Positions 30,794 to 44,600 are shown, counted from the stretch's first letter. The stretch is DNA of 64,000 nt from Pseudomonadota bacterium (GCA_018817515.1 JAHIUD010000067.1:1-64000); one strand, 5' to 3'. Numbers and translations are program-made. Notes: generated from the sequence alone by a model not told the origin.

Positions 30794-31185
30794 GGCGCTT
30801 CCCAGTAGGTGACGCCCGCGCCCGGGGTCTCGGCCACATGCACCTTGGAGATCCGGGCCGAGGCGGTGTCCGGCCCTGCGGCCAGCAGGCGCGAGAGCTC
30901 CTCGAAGAGGTGCCGGGCAATGTTTTCCGCCGTGGGGTTCTGTTCGGCAAAGGGCGCAAGGTCGTTCAGGAAGACGTGGTCCAGGCTGCCCAGCGCCTCC
31001 TTTACCAGGGCCTTGATGGCGCGGAAGTCCAGGCCCATGCCCAGGTCGTCGAGGTCGGTGCACAGCACGTACACCGTGACGCCCCAGTTGTGGCCGTGGG
31101 TGTTCCTGCAGTTGCCGGGGTAGCCGTCGAGCCGGTGCGCGGCGCAGAATTCCGCGCTCACGGAGAGTTCGTAGTTGCGTGTCAT
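30790..31185 (-). CDS. queD: 6-carboxy-5,6,7,8-tetrahydropterin synthase
   Basis: A 131-residue QueD/PTPS-family protein that turns dihydroneopterin triphosphate into 6-carboxytetrahydropterin, the first committed step towards preQ0. Zinc ligands are in CAAHRL and THGHNWGV, with the catalytic Cys in GNCRNTHGH. It starts 50 bases downstream of the ygiD-like gene. TTGACG, 17 bases and TACATC in that gap could be its promoter, though the -10 is poor and the ribosome-binding site is weak. Confidence 0.95.
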   Translation of the reverse strand: MTRNYELSVSAEFCAAHRLDGYPGNCRNTHGHNWGVTVYVLCTDLDDLGMGLDFRAIKALVKEALGSLDHVFLNDLAPFAEQNPTAENIARHLFEELSRLLAAGPDTASARISKVHVAETPGAGVTYWEAP

Positions 31186-31235
31186 GGGCCGGATGTAAGG
31201 CTTCGGCGCGCAGGCGTCAACACCGGCTGGTGCGG

Positions 31236-32054
31236 CTAGTTCCAGGCATAGGCGGCCATGGACAGCACCCCGAAGGTGTAGCCGTCGTGCAGCAGCTTTC
31301 CCGCACCGCTGCTGGTGCCTGCGCCATTACCCTCGCCGATGCCTGCGCCCAGCGCCACCAGCAGCGGCAGGTAATGGTCGGGCGTGGGGTGATTGCGCGG
31401 GGCAAACGGCCCTTGGCGCAGGTAATGCAGCAGGGCCTCAATGTCGTCCGCTCCGCCCGTGACGATGCGCGCGGTGAGCCAGTCGGCGAAGGCCTTGGCG
31501 TAGGGGGCGGGGGCCTCGTCCAGGCCGTGGCTGAAGACTTCGCGCAGGTTGTGGGTGGCGTTGCCGCTGGCCATGATGAGCACGCCCTCCTGGCGCAGGG
31601 GGGCCAGGGCCTGGCCCATCTCCAGATGGTGCCTGGGCGTCAGGTGCGACTGGATGGACAACTGCACCAGCGGGATGTCGGCCTGGGGGTACATGAGGCT
31701 CAAGGGCACCCAGGCCCCGTGGTCAAGGCCGCGCCGCCTGTCCATCTCGGCGGGGATCTGCGCGCCCTGGAGCAGGCTGGCGCCGCGCTCCGCCAACTCC
31801 GGAGCGCCGGGGGCAGGGTAGCTTTGCTCGTAGAGCTCGTCCGGGAAGCCGTAGAAGTCGTGCATGGTGTGCGGGTGCGGGCTTGCGCTCAAGAGCGGTT
31901 TGGCGGTGTCCCAGTGGGCGGATACGCAGAGGATGGCCGTGGGCCGGGGCATTGTCTGGCCCAGGCCGCGCAGGAAGTCGCGTGTGGGCACCGGGTCCAT
32001 GACCAGGGTGGGCGAGCCGTGCGAGACAAAAAGGGAGGGCAGGGCGGTCGGCAT
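31236..32054 (-). CDS. ygiD: YgiD-type extradiol ring-cleavage dioxygenase family protein
   Basis: A 272-residue class III extradiol dioxygenase (LigB superfamily, 4,5-DOPA dioxygenase-like). It has the N-terminal SLFVSHGSPTLV, the SAHWDT motif, DHGAWVPLSLMYP and GNATHNLRE, which carry the histidines expected to bind a metal. Family members cleave catechol-type rings; the physiological substrate in most bacteria is unknown. It lies upstream of queD on the same strand, but there is no functional reason to link the two. Confidence 0.88.
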   Translation of the reverse strand: MPTALPSLFVSHGSPTLVMDPVPTRDFLRGLGQTMPRPTAILCVSAHWDTAKPLLSASPHPHTMHDFYGFPDELYEQSYPAPGAPELAERGASLLQGAQIPAEMDRRRGLDHGAWVPLSLMYPQADIPLVQLSIQSHLTPRHHLEMGQALAPLRQEGVLIMASGNATHNLREVFSHGLDEAPAPYAKAFADWLTARIVTGGADDIEALLHYLRQGPFAPRNHPTPDHYLPLLVALGAGIGEGNGAGTSSGAGKLLHDGYTFGVLSMAAYAWN

Positions 32055-32215
32055 GGCGGACTCCCGTTGTTATGCATGCTGGGGCATAGAAGGTAGCACC
32101 TCCGCTCGATTTGGCAAGACCCTGTGCTGGATTTGGATGCTCGGCGCATGTGCGCAAAAAACGCTGGATTGAGAGAGGCTCTGATTCCTGGGTTCTGGGG
32201 GGCTATGCTTGGACG

Positions 32216-32257
32216 ATTAATAAAAGAGGCCCCGGAACGTTTGTCCCGGGGCCTCTT
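32216..32257 (-). terminator. Intrinsic terminator of the pyruvate:ferredoxin oxidoreductase gene
   Basis: On the minus strand a perfect 12-bp stem (AAGAGGCCCCGG with CCGGGGCCTCTT, arms 32224-32235 and 32246-32257) is followed by TTTATTAAT. It lies 26 bases after the por stop. Confidence 0.9.
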
Positions 32258-32282
32258 GTTTCAAGTGTGTTCTTGCTGTTGG

Positions 32283-35972
<3,690 letters not shown>

Positions 35973-36017
35973 CTATTGGTAGCGTGCTTCAGGACGTAGA
36001 TCAAAAATAAAGACTTG

Positions 36018-36032
36018 GCAACTTGTGTGCCA
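36018..36032 (-). promoter_or_regulatory. Sigma-54 promoter of por
   Basis: On the minus strand TGGCACACAAGTTGC has the -24 TGGCAC and -12 TTGC elements with the same five-base spacing as the lactate operon promoter at 9003. Transcription would start near 36006, about 70 bases before the ATG. The rest of the 349-base divergent region to sulP holds a dyad at 36190-36205 and an imperfect TTTTCG/CGAAAA palindrome near 36110-36125, but no gene. Confidence 0.85.
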
Positions 36033-36189
36033 AAAAGAACGAGATAATTTTTAGTGTAATAATGCAGTGTGTTGTGTGGTCAGCCGTGTAAAAATGAGCC
36101 AAAGTTGCCCGTTTTCGTCCGAAAAATCGGCCAGTTCCAAAAGGGTTGCAAGGCCGGACTGGCATGGCTTTGCGGGGGAAATATGGTCC

Positions 36190-36205
36190 GTCCGGTGAAC
36201 CGGAC
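36190..36205. promoter_or_regulatory. 16-bp palindrome, candidate enhancer for por
   Basis: GTCCGGTGAACCGGAC is a perfect dyad (7+2+7). Its core CCGGT-N2-ACCGG is the same as the dyad at 8848-8859 before the lactate operon. Its centre is about 167 bases upstream of the -24 GG of por. It is also about 90 bases upstream of sulP, so a role in sulP control is an alternative. Confidence 0.6.
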
Positions 36206-36285
36206 AAGTTCAGGCTGGCGCCCAGGGCTTTCTTGGGCTACGTAAGACAAAGATTGGGGAATACCGCGAACGCGCCGGGAGAAGC

Positions 36286-38142
36286 ATGGAGCAGTGTGAG
36301 TTCACTCCGCCCAAAGGTCCCTGGGCCAGGAAATCCGACCAGTTGCTGGACCAGCTGAGGGGGCTGCTACCCTTCCTCGCCTGGTGGCCCCAGGTGAACA
36401 GGCGCACGCTCAAGGCCGATCTTTGGGCCGGGCTCACGGGTGCGGTCATCGTGCTGCCCCAGGGCGTGGCCTTCGCAGCCATCGCCGGCCTGCCTCCGGT
36501 CTACGGACTCTATGCGGCCATGGTGCCGGTGGTCATCGCTGCACTGTTCGGCTCGTCCTACCACTTGGTCTCCGGCCCCACCACTGCCATCTCGCTGGTC
36601 ATCTTCGCCAACATCAGCCGCTTGGCCGATCCCGGCAGCGCGGAGTACATCCGCTTGGTGCTGACTCTGACCCTGCTGACCGGCATGTTCCAACTGGGGC
36701 TGGGCCTGGCGCGGCTGGGCGTGGTGGCCAATTTTGTCTCGCATTCCGTGGTCACGGGCTTCACCGCCGGGGCCGCCATCCTTATCGCCACCAGCCAGCT
36801 GGGCACCTTTCTTGGGCTGGACCTGCCGCGCGGCGGCACCTTCCTGTCCACCTGGGGCAACATGCTGCACTCCCTGCCCGAGGCCAATCTCTACGTGCTC
36901 GGCCTGGGCGCCTTCACCATGCTCCTGGCTCTTATCATCCAGCGATTCCTGCCCCGCTGGCCGAAGCTCCTGCTGGCACTGATTGTGGCCAGTCTGCTGA
37001 GCTTCGCCGTGGACGGCCCGAAGCACGGGGTGCTGCTGGTGGGCGCGCTGCCAGCAGGCTTGCCGCCCTTCACCCTGCCTGATTTCGGTTTTGCCGACCT
37101 GCGGCGGCTTGTGCCTGGAGCGCTGGCCGTGGCCATGCTCGGCCTGGCCGAGGCCGTAAGCATCGCCCGGGCGGTGTCCACGCGCTCCCAGCAGATGATC
37201 GACAACTCGCGCGAGTTTGTGGGCCAGGGCCTGGCAAACGTGCTCGGCAGCCTGTTTTCGGCCTATGCCTCGTCGGGTTCCTTCACACGCACGGGGCTGA
37301 ACTTCGAGTCCGGTGCCAAGACCCCGCTGGCCGCCGTATTCTCGGCCCTGCTGCTGGTGTGCATCGTGCTGCTGGTGGCTCCGCTTACGGCCTATCTGCC
37401 TGTGGCGGCCATGTCCGGGGTCATCCTGTTGGTGGCGGTGAACCTGCTGGACCTGCACGGCATTCGGCACATTATCCGCACGGACAAGAACGAAACCGGA
37501 ATCCTTGCCGTGACCTTCCTGGCCATCCTCTTTGTGCAGATGGAGTTCGCCATCTTCTCCGGCGTCATCCTCTCGCTCTTGATGTACCTCAAGCGCACCT
37601 CGCACCCGAATTTTACTGTGCTGGCCCCGGACCCGCAGAACCCGCGCCATCCCTTGGTCAACGTGGCCCGCAAGGAACTCAAGGAGTGCCCGCAGATCAA
37701 GATCCTGCGCCTGGACGGGAGCATATTCTTCGGCGCGGTGAACCACATCTCCGAAGAGCTGCACCGGGTCATGAACAAGTTCCCGGAACAGTGCCACATC
37801 CTCATCGTGGGCGGCGGCATCAACTTCATTGACGCCAGCGGCTGCCACATGCTCTTCAACGAGGCCTTGAGCCTCAAACTCTCCGGCCGTGACATGTTTT
37901 TCTGCTCGCTCAAGGAGGAGGTGCTGGAGATGCTCCGGCGCGGCATGTGCCTGAAACGCCTGGGCGGCGAGCACATCTTCGAGTCCGAGGGGCTGGCCAT
38001 CGCGCATATGGTGCCCCGGCTCGACCCGGAGCGCTGCGCCTGCTGTTCGGCCAGGGTGTTCCTCGAATGCGACCGCATGCCCGGCGGCGAGGAGCACGAC
38101 CACTACCCGCCGCACGATACCCCGCAGAGCGGCGGCTCGTAA
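36286..38142 (+). CDS. SulP-family anion transporter with STAS domain
   Basis: A 618-residue inner-membrane transporter of the SLC26/SulP family. The early signature VVLPQGVAFAAIAGLPPVYGLY-type region is near residues 52-75, followed by many hydrophobic helices. A cytoplasmic STAS domain follows (about 465-570, with ILRLDGSIFFGAVNHI and the GINFIDASGCHML helix). Family members import sulfate, bicarbonate or dicarboxylates; sulfate uptake is plausible in a sulfate reducer but is not demonstrated by the sequence. The short tail is rich in Cys, His and Asp. The ATG has GGGAG five bases upstream. It is divergent from por. Confidence 0.92.
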   Translation: MEQCEFTPPKGPWARKSDQLLDQLRGLLPFLAWWPQVNRRTLKADLWAGLTGAVIVLPQGVAFAAIAGLPPVYGLYAAMVPVVIAALFGSSYHLVSGPTTAISLVIFANISRLADPGSAEYIRLVLTLTLLTGMFQLGLGLARLGVVANFVSHSVVTGFTAGAAILIATSQLGTFLGLDLPRGGTFLSTWGNMLHSLPEANLYVLGLGAFTMLLALIIQRFLPRWPKLLLALIVASLLSFAVDGPKHGVLLVGALPAGLPPFTLPDFGFADLRRLVPGALAVAMLGLAEAVSIARAVSTRSQQMIDNSREFVGQGLANVLGSLFSAYASSGSFTRTGLNFESGAKTPLAAVFSALLLVCIVLLVAPLTAYLPVAAMSGVILLVAVNLLDLHGIRHIIRTDKNETGILAVTFLAILFVQMEFAIFSGVILSLLMYLKRTSHPNFTVLAPDPQNPRHPLVNVARKELKECPQIKILRLDGSIFFGAVNHISEELHRVMNKFPEQCHILIVGGGINFIDASGCHMLFNEALSLKLSGRDMFFCSLKEEVLEMLRRGMCLKRLGGEHIFESEGLAIAHMVPRLDPERCACCSARVFLECDRMPGGEEHDHYPPHDTPQSGGS

Positions 38143-38162
38143 TCCGACGTCCCCTGATCCGG

Positions 38163-38801
38163 CTAGGCCAAGAGCAGGCGCAGGCCGTCGCGGACGTAGA
38201 AGCCCGCGTAGCAAAGCAGCATCACGCCCAAGCCCCGCATGGCCAGCACGTAGCCCCGGCTGCCCAGCACCGGCCCGGAGCGCCAGGTCAGAAGCGCCAC
38301 GCCGATCTTGGACCCGACGATGGTCAGGAAAAAGGCCAGGAGAAAACTGGTCAGGGTGAGCCAGCCGTCGGCCCGGGCCTCCACGATCAGGGGCGCGCCC
38401 ACGGTCATCCAGAACAGGTACGGGCTGGGGTTGAGGAAATTGGCCAGCACGCCCTTGCTTATGCTGCCTGGCGCCTGCTGTGGCTTTTGGCCTTTCTGCC
38501 CGGAGCCGGGCGGTTTGAAGCGCAGGCAGCCCAGCGCGCAATAGAGCAGGAAGACCGCGCCGCACAGGGTCAGCCCCCCGAGGAAGGCGCCGTGCCCGGC
38601 GGCGCTGCTGGTCAGCAGCAGGGCGCCCAGGATGATGGGCGAGTCGGTGAGCAGGGGGGCCAGCGCCACCTTGCCGCCCTCGCGCGGGCCGTGGGCCAGG
38701 GTCTGGGCGATGACCAGGGCCAGCAGCGGGCCCGGGGTGATGCCTGCGGAGAGTCCGAAGGCCGCGCCCGAGAAGGCGGCCACGCCTGCGCCGGTGATCA
38801 T
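38163..38801 (-). CDS. LysE/RhtB-family amino-acid exporter
   Basis: A 212-residue membrane protein with the LysE-family N-terminus FGLSAGITPGPLLALVIAQTL and about six hydrophobic segments. The SKGVLANFLNPSPYLFWMTVGAP block is also characteristic. Members export amino acids such as lysine, threonine or homoserine; the substrate is not predictable here. It begins ten bases after the stop of the GGDEF/EAL gene on the same strand, so the two may share a transcript. It is convergent with sulP, with 20 bases between the stops. Confidence 0.88.
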   Translation of the reverse strand: MITGAGVAAFSGAAFGLSAGITPGPLLALVIAQTLAHGPREGGKVALAPLLTDSPIILGALLLTSSAAGHGAFLGGLTLCGAVFLLYCALGCLRFKPPGSGQKGQKPQQAPGSISKGVLANFLNPSPYLFWMTVGAPLIVEARADGWLTLTSFLLAFFLTIVGSKIGVALLTWRSGPVLGSRGYVLAMRGLGVMLLCYAGFYVRDGLRLLLA

Positions 38802-38811
38802 GGCCGGGCGC

Positions 38812-40581
38812 TCAGGAGCCTATTGCTTCCGAGGTGAACGTCTGCAAAAAGGCCTCGGCGCGCTCCTCGGTCAGCGGGCGCGAGAACAGGTAGCCCTGGA
38901 AGTACTCGCAGCCCAGGCCGGTGAGAATGTCATGCTGGTTGGCGTTTTCCACACCCTCGGCCACCACGTCCATGCGCAGGCTTGTGGCCAGCTGGATGAT
39001 GGCGCGCACGATCTCCAGGTTGTCCTTGCCATCCTCCAGCATGCGCACGAAGGAGAGGTCGATCTTCAGGTGGTCCAGCGGCAGCCGCGTGAGGTAGGCC
39101 AGGGACGAATATCCGGTGCCGAAGTCGTCCACGGAGAAGGACACGCCCATTTCGCGCAGCTCGTGCATCTTGGAGATCACCGAGGAGCCGCTCTGCATCA
39201 GCGCCGTCTCGGTCACCTCCAGCTTGAGGTTCTTGGCGGGCAGGCGGGTGTCCTGCAAGATCTCGCGCATGCGCGGCAGAAAGTCGTTCTTGGGCACCTG
39301 CTGGGGCGAGAGGTTCACGGACATCATGGCGTTGTCCAGGTGCGGGTAGCGCTCGCGCCATCTGGTCAGGATGCGGCTGGCCTCGCGCAGGGCCCAGTAG
39401 CCGATCTCCACCACCTTGCCGGAGTCCTCGGCCACGGGGATGAATTCGCCGGGCATGATGAGCCCGCGTTCCGGGTGCCGCCAGCGGGCCAGGGCCTCGA
39501 AGCCGAAGAGCTGGCGGTTCTTGCCAAGCTGCAGGATGGGCTGGAATTCCAGGAAGAACTCGCCTCGGGCCAGCCCCCGGTCCATGTCGTTTTCCAGGCG
39601 CACCACGTTCAGGGTCTGGCGCAGCAGCGACTGGGTGAAGCTCTTCATGCGGTTGCGGCCCTGGGATTTGGCGTGGAGCATGGCCAGGTTGGCGTTGCGC
39701 AAGGCCTCTTCCGGGCTGCCGGCCAGGTCCTGACCCAGGGCCAGGCCGATGCTCGCGGTGACGGTGATGTCCTCGCCCTCGGTTTCGAAAGGCTCGGCCA
39801 GAGCTTGGCGGATGCGCTTGATGGCCTGGATGGGGCGCTTGTAGCTGTCGAACTCCTCCATGAGCACCACGAACTCATCGCTGCCGATGCGGGCCACGGT
39901 GTCCAGTTCGCGCACGCTGGCGCGCAGGCGCCGGGCAACGTCCACGAGCACCGCGTCGCCTGCGGTGTGGCCCAGGGTGTCGTTGATGTTCTTGAAGCGG
40001 TCGAGGTCGATGTAGAAGATGGCGTGGCGGTAGTCGGCGCGTCTCTTGGCGCGCTGCAGGGCGATGCCGATGCGTTCCAGGCACATGCTGCGGTTGGCGA
40101 TGCCCGTGAGCGGGTCCTGCTGGGTCAGGTGGCGCAGGCGCGTCTCCATGACCTTGCGCTCGCTGCGGTCCTGGAACATGCAGGCGCAGAGGCCGGGCTC
40201 GACCTGGAAGCAGTGCATCTCAAAGGCCCCGGCGATGTTCTGGTCGCGGTATTCCAACTGCTCTATGTGGACGGTGGAGCCCTTGGCGCAGACCTCGCGA
40301 AAGTGGTCCGGGGCCTCGGTGCCGATGAGGCCGGGGAAGGCTTCCTCCAAGCTCAGGCCGAGCAGGGGGCTGTTGTCCACATGCAGAAGCTTGTCCGCTG
40401 CGGGGTTGGCTCCGGTGAAGGTCAGGCGTCCATCGGATTCCAAACGGAAGAGATGGATGCCCATGGGCGAGGATCTGAGGAGGTTCTGATAACGCCGCTC
40501 AGCGCCTTTGCTGGCGTGGGGGACTTTCGTGTCCGTCACAGGCTCGTCGCTGGCCGCTTTGGGAGGGCGTTTGGGTGCCAT
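38812..40581 (-). CDS. PAS-GGDEF-EAL protein, cyclic di-GMP turnover
   Basis: A 589-residue soluble protein with an N-terminal PAS domain (about 25-140), a GGDEF domain and a C-terminal EAL domain. The GGDEF signature is altered to GSDEF (ARIGSDEFVVLM), which may reduce cyclase activity. The EAL domain keeps its key residues (FEALARW, EVTETALM, VDDFGTGYSSL, KIDLSFV, EGVEN), so phosphodiesterase activity is expected. The ATG at 40581 is preferred; an earlier in-frame ATG at 40635 has no ribosome-binding site and would add a low-complexity leader. The 182 bases upstream to mscL are divergent. Confidence 0.92.
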   Translation of the reverse strand: MAPKRPPKAASDEPVTDTKVPHASKGAERRYQNLLRSSPMGIHLFRLESDGRLTFTGANPAADKLLHVDNSPLLGLSLEEAFPGLIGTEAPDHFREVCAKGSTVHIEQLEYRDQNIAGAFEMHCFQVEPGLCACMFQDRSERKVMETRLRHLTQQDPLTGIANRSMCLERIGIALQRAKRRADYRHAIFYIDLDRFKNINDTLGHTAGDAVLVDVARRLRASVRELDTVARIGSDEFVVLMEEFDSYKRPIQAIKRIRQALAEPFETEGEDITVTASIGLALGQDLAGSPEEALRNANLAMLHAKSQGRNRMKSFTQSLLRQTLNVVRLENDMDRGLARGEFFLEFQPILQLGKNRQLFGFEALARWRHPERGLIMPGEFIPVAEDSGKVVEIGYWALREASRILTRWRERYPHLDNAMMSVNLSPQQVPKNDFLPRMREILQDTRLPAKNLKLEVTETALMQSGSSVISKMHELREMGVSFSVDDFGTGYSSLAYLTRLPLDHLKIDLSFVRMLEDGKDNLEIVRAIIQLATSLRMDVVAEGVENANQHDILTGLGCEYFQGYLFSRPLTEERAEAFLQTFTSEAIGS

Positions 40582-40763
40582 GGGGTTCCGTTGGTTCAGA
40601 GTCCGTGGAGACTGACTATTTGTTAGCAGCATCATGATGAAATGGGAAGCGGTGCGAGGCGCGATTGCGTAGTCGAGGCTTTACGCAGGCGTTCAGGCTG
40701 TGATAGCTAAACGCTGGCCTGGAGACGGGCCAGGAGTCGAAAAGAATCGTATGGAGGTTCGGG

Positions 40764-41222
40764 ATGCTTAAGGAATTCAAGTCGTTCATCATGCGGGGCA
40801 ACGTGGTGGACATGGCCGTGGGCGTGGTCATCGGCGCGTCCTTTGGCGGCATCGTCAAGTCCCTGGTGGACGATGTGCTCATGCCGCCCATTGGCCTGCT
40901 GCTTGGCCGGGTTGATTTCTCCAACCTGTATCTGACCCTGCGCGACGGCACCACGCCCGGCCCCTACGCGGCCCTGGCCGAGGCCAAGAAAGCCGGCGCC
41001 GTTACCCTGAACCTGGGCCTTTTCGCCAACACGGTGATCAACTTCGTCATCGTGGCCATGGCCATCTTCCTTGTGGTTCGCGCCATGAACCGCCTGCAGG
41101 CCATGCAGAAGGCCAAGGAGCCCGAGGCCGAGCCCACCACCAAGGAGTGCCCCTTCTGCGCCAGCAGCATCAACCTCAAGGCCGTGCGCTGCCCGCAGTG
41201 CACTTCGGAGCTGGCTGGCTAG
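40764..41222 (+). CDS. mscL: Large-conductance mechanosensitive channel with C-terminal zinc ribbon
   Basis: A 152-residue MscL. The first transmembrane helix and its N-terminal helix are typical ([31 protein letters not shown]). The second helix is near residues 88-108. Instead of the usual short charged C-terminal helix alone, the last 28 residues contain CPFC and CPQC pairs 12 residues apart, a zinc-ribbon pattern. It protects cells from hypo-osmotic shock by releasing solutes. GGAGG lies six bases before the ATG, and a terminator follows at 41282. Confidence 0.95.
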   Translation: MLKEFKSFIMRGNVVDMAVGVVIGASFGGIVKSLVDDVLMPPIGLLLGRVDFSNLYLTLRDGTTPGPYAALAEAKKAGAVTLNLGLFANTVINFVIVAMAIFLVVRAMNRLQAMQKAKEPEAEPTTKECPFCASSINLKAVRCPQCTSELAG

Positions 41223-41281
41223 ACCGTACCTTTTCTGCTCCATGAGGCGACTTTTTCCCGCCTTCCTGTAATAGCGCCTAT

Positions 41282-41317
41282 CGCGTCATCGTTATTCTGC
41301 GGGGACGCGTTTTTTTT
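41282..41317 (+). terminator. Terminator after mscL
   Basis: CGCGTC (41282-41287) pairs with GACGCG (41304-41309) and is followed by eight T. The stem is short and the loop long, but the T-tract is good. Confidence 0.6.
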
Positions 41318-41611
41318 GGGGGCAGTACAGTGCATGCTGGCGCACCGTCCACGGATGCATGGCAAGCGTTGATTCCATCGCTAGGCTGCTTGTTGTTTTT
41401 GCTGTCTGTTCAGCGAATATGTATTGCAGTAGCGATTATGATGAATTATCTTTATTTATCTAGTGGGCTTGCGAATTGCCAGTGCTCAGGAGGTTATCAG
41501 CATAACGGGCCGCTTTTTATATCCCTCAAGCCCTCGGCCCAATCTTTATTGCTTGGCCGATCTGCAACCGCGTCGCATGCTCTGCGATGCCATACGCTGA
41601 GGGTGAATTCT
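41318..41611. other. AT-richer leader of the Cache/PAS kinase
   Basis: These 294 bases have lower GC than their surroundings. The frame of the following gene is open through them, but the translation looks random and lacks a signal or domain. I see no clear promoter hexamer pair, riboswitch or small gene. Confidence 0.4.
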
Positions 41612-44600
41612 ATGCCTTTGAATAAACTGGACAAGCTTCATACCCGAATATTCGCCATCGTCCTCTTGGCCATGCTGCCAGTGCTCATCATGGCCCTGTT
41701 CATCGCCAAGGACCGCTACCAGGAGGCCAAGGCCAACGCTTTGAGCGCCAGCCGCCAACTGGCCTTGCAATATTCCCGCGAAGGCATGGCCCTGTTCGAC
41801 AGGGTCCTCTTGCAGATGTCCGACCTCGCCGCATCCCCTGAGGTCAAGACCCAAAACAGTGCGGCCTGCACAGAGATCTTCAGGATCCATAGCCGTGTGC
41901 ACCCCGCCTACGGCGCCATCGTTTTGAGCCGTCCGGACGGCAGTCTCGTCGCCAGCTCCATGCGGCAACCTGACACGAAATCCTTGGCCACGCAGAGATG
42001 GTTCCATGATGCCGTTCGCAACAAGACCCTTACTCTCGGCGCGTATCAAGACGCCAAGAACGGCGAGCCTGCGCGCCTGCCCCTGGCCCTTCCGGTGCTG
42101 GCCCCGGACGGCTCGGTACTCTCCGTGTTGAGCATCTCTCTTGACCTGAGGGTCTTGGCCGACCTGCTGGATGACTTGTCACTGCGCGAAGGCGTTGCGG
42201 TGTCCGTCATCGACCGCTTCGGGGTGATCCTCGCCCGTTTCCCCGCCGCCCCCAATGCCGTTGGCGAATCCGCGCCCGCTGCGGAGACGTTCCTGCCCGG
42301 TTACGCGCCCGATGGGCTGAATACCTGGGAGGCCAAGGGCGTGGACGGCATGTCGCGCCTCTATTACCTTGCCTCGCTGCTCAAGCAGGACAGGATGGGC
42401 CTCTTCCTGCGCATAGGCATGCCCAAGGCGCAGGTTCTTGCCGCCGTGGACCACGGGCTCGTCCGGGACCTTTCTTTCATCGCCGCCATGACCGTCCTCG
42501 CCTTTTTCATCACAGGGCTCTTCAGCAACGCCTTCGTGCTGAAGCAGGTGCGGCAGCTCTGGCAGGCGACCAAGCTGATGTCCGAGGGTGATTACGGCCA
42601 CCGCATCGGCGCAACCGGCAGCGGCGAGCTGATTGAGCTGTCCATGGCCTTTGACGGCATGGCCGATGTTCTGGAATCCAAGACAAACAGGCTGGCCACG
42701 GCGGAGCGCAAATTCCGGAAGATCTTTGAGCATTCCGTCAACGGCATCTTTCAGACCACCCCGGAGGGGCGTATTCTGGAGGCCAACCCGGCCCTGGCAA
42801 GTATGCTCGGCTACGAGTCCCCGGAGGCATTGATCCACAGCGTCAGCGACATCGCCACACAGCTCTATGCCGAACCCGGGATACGCGAGGAGGTCCTGCT
42901 GCGTCTGAGCCGGGACGGTGTGGTCTCTGGCTTTGAGATGCCCGCCAAACGAGCCAACGGAGAGCGCATCTGGGTGTCGCTCAACGTGCACGTCGTCCGT
43001 AACAACGATGGAGGCATCGGCTATCTTGAGGGCTCCGCCGAAGACATCACCTATCGCAAGATGATCGAAGAGGACCTGAAGAGACAACAGGAAAAGCTCC
43101 AGGCCCTGCTGGACTATTCCCCGGCCATGATCAACATCCGGGACGGCAAGGGGAACTACATTCTCGGCAACCGCATCCACCAGGATGTGCATGGCCTGGG
43201 CCAGGAGGTCCTCGGCAAGGGCGTGGACGACCTTTTCCCCCCAGAGGTGGCGCGGCGCATCCTTGAGGAAGATCGTCAGGTCCTCGCCGAGGGCAAGGCC
43301 TTGACCTTTCAGCGTCCCTTGCGAATCCAGGGGGTCGAGCGGCATTTCCTGACCGTCAAGTTCCCGCTGTTCAACGAGTTCGGCCAGCCTGACCGGATAT
43401 GCAGCATCGCCTACGACATCTCGGAATACGAGCAGGTGCGCGAGGCCCTGCGCCAGAGCGAGGAGAAGTACCGGACCATGATCCAGACCTCGCCGGACCT
43501 GATCTGGATGTTCGACCCCAAGGGCTATATACTGGAGGCCAACAACGCCAGCCGCGACCTGCTGGGCTATGAGCCCGAGGAGCTGCGCGGCATGCACCTG
43601 CAGAACCTCTTTCACCCGGACGATGCGCGGGCCCATGACCGCGAGCTGCTGCTGTCACAGCTTGTGGGGCACGGGGAAAAGAGGCAGCCGCCCCCTGCCT
43701 TGATCAATGAGCGCAGACAACTGCCAAGGGGCACCCGGGACTTGACCGTGCGTCTGCTGCCAAAGCCCAACGGCCGCCAGGCGCCGCAGCCGCGCCATTT
43801 CGAGCTGTCCTCCTGCGGGCTGTGGCGGAACATGACCTTCCTCGGCACCATGGCGGTGATCCGGGACGTCACCAAGCGCAGGAAGGCCGAGCTGGCCCTG
43901 CGCGAAAGCCAGGACCTGCTGGCGTACGCCCAGTCCCTCGGCAAGATTGGCGGCTGGGCCATCAACCTCGAAACAAAAGAGAGCAAATGGACCGACGAGG
44001 TCTTTCATGTGCTTGGATATAAGGGTCGGAATGTTCCAACGGTTGACGAGGGAGTAGTACTCTTCGCGCCTGAGGACAGGGCGCGGTTCCTCGAGGCCAT
44101 GCGCAAGGCCGAGCTGGGCGAATCCCTCGACCTGGAGCTGCGCCTGGCGCAACGCGACACCAGCCAGCGCTGGGTGCGGATCATGGGCAGGATCCAGGAC
44201 AGGGAGGGCGTCCGGATGCTGGGCGGCCTGGTGCAGGACATCACGGACAGCAAGAATCTGGAGCTCCTGCGCGATGACATCGACAACATCATCCGGCATG
44301 ATTTGAAGACGCCGCTCAACGGCATCATCAACCTTCCCCAGATCATCATGGCCGGTTCGAACCTGAACCAGGATCAGATCGAGTGTCTGGGCTACATCGA
44401 AATGAGCGGCAGGAAGATGCTGCGCCAGGTGGAGATGGCCCTCGACATCATGAAGATCGAGCGCGGAAACTTCCAGTTCCAGCCCTATACCCTTGACCTC
44501 TTGGAGATCTGCCGGGTCATCATCCAGGAGCTGCGGGAATCCGTGGAACGCAAGAGGCTCGCCATGGAAGTCCTGCTCCAGGGCGAGCCGGTTGCGGACT

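Noticed and set aside
36160-36173. TGGCATGGCTTTGC, resembling a sigma-54 promoter for sulP
   Set aside because: GG and GC are nine bases apart instead of ten, and the -24 half is imperfect.
41330-41611. N-terminal extension of the Cache/PAS kinase
   Set aside because: The frame is open, but the translation lacks a signal, the composition differs, and a good ribosome-binding site is found only before 41612.
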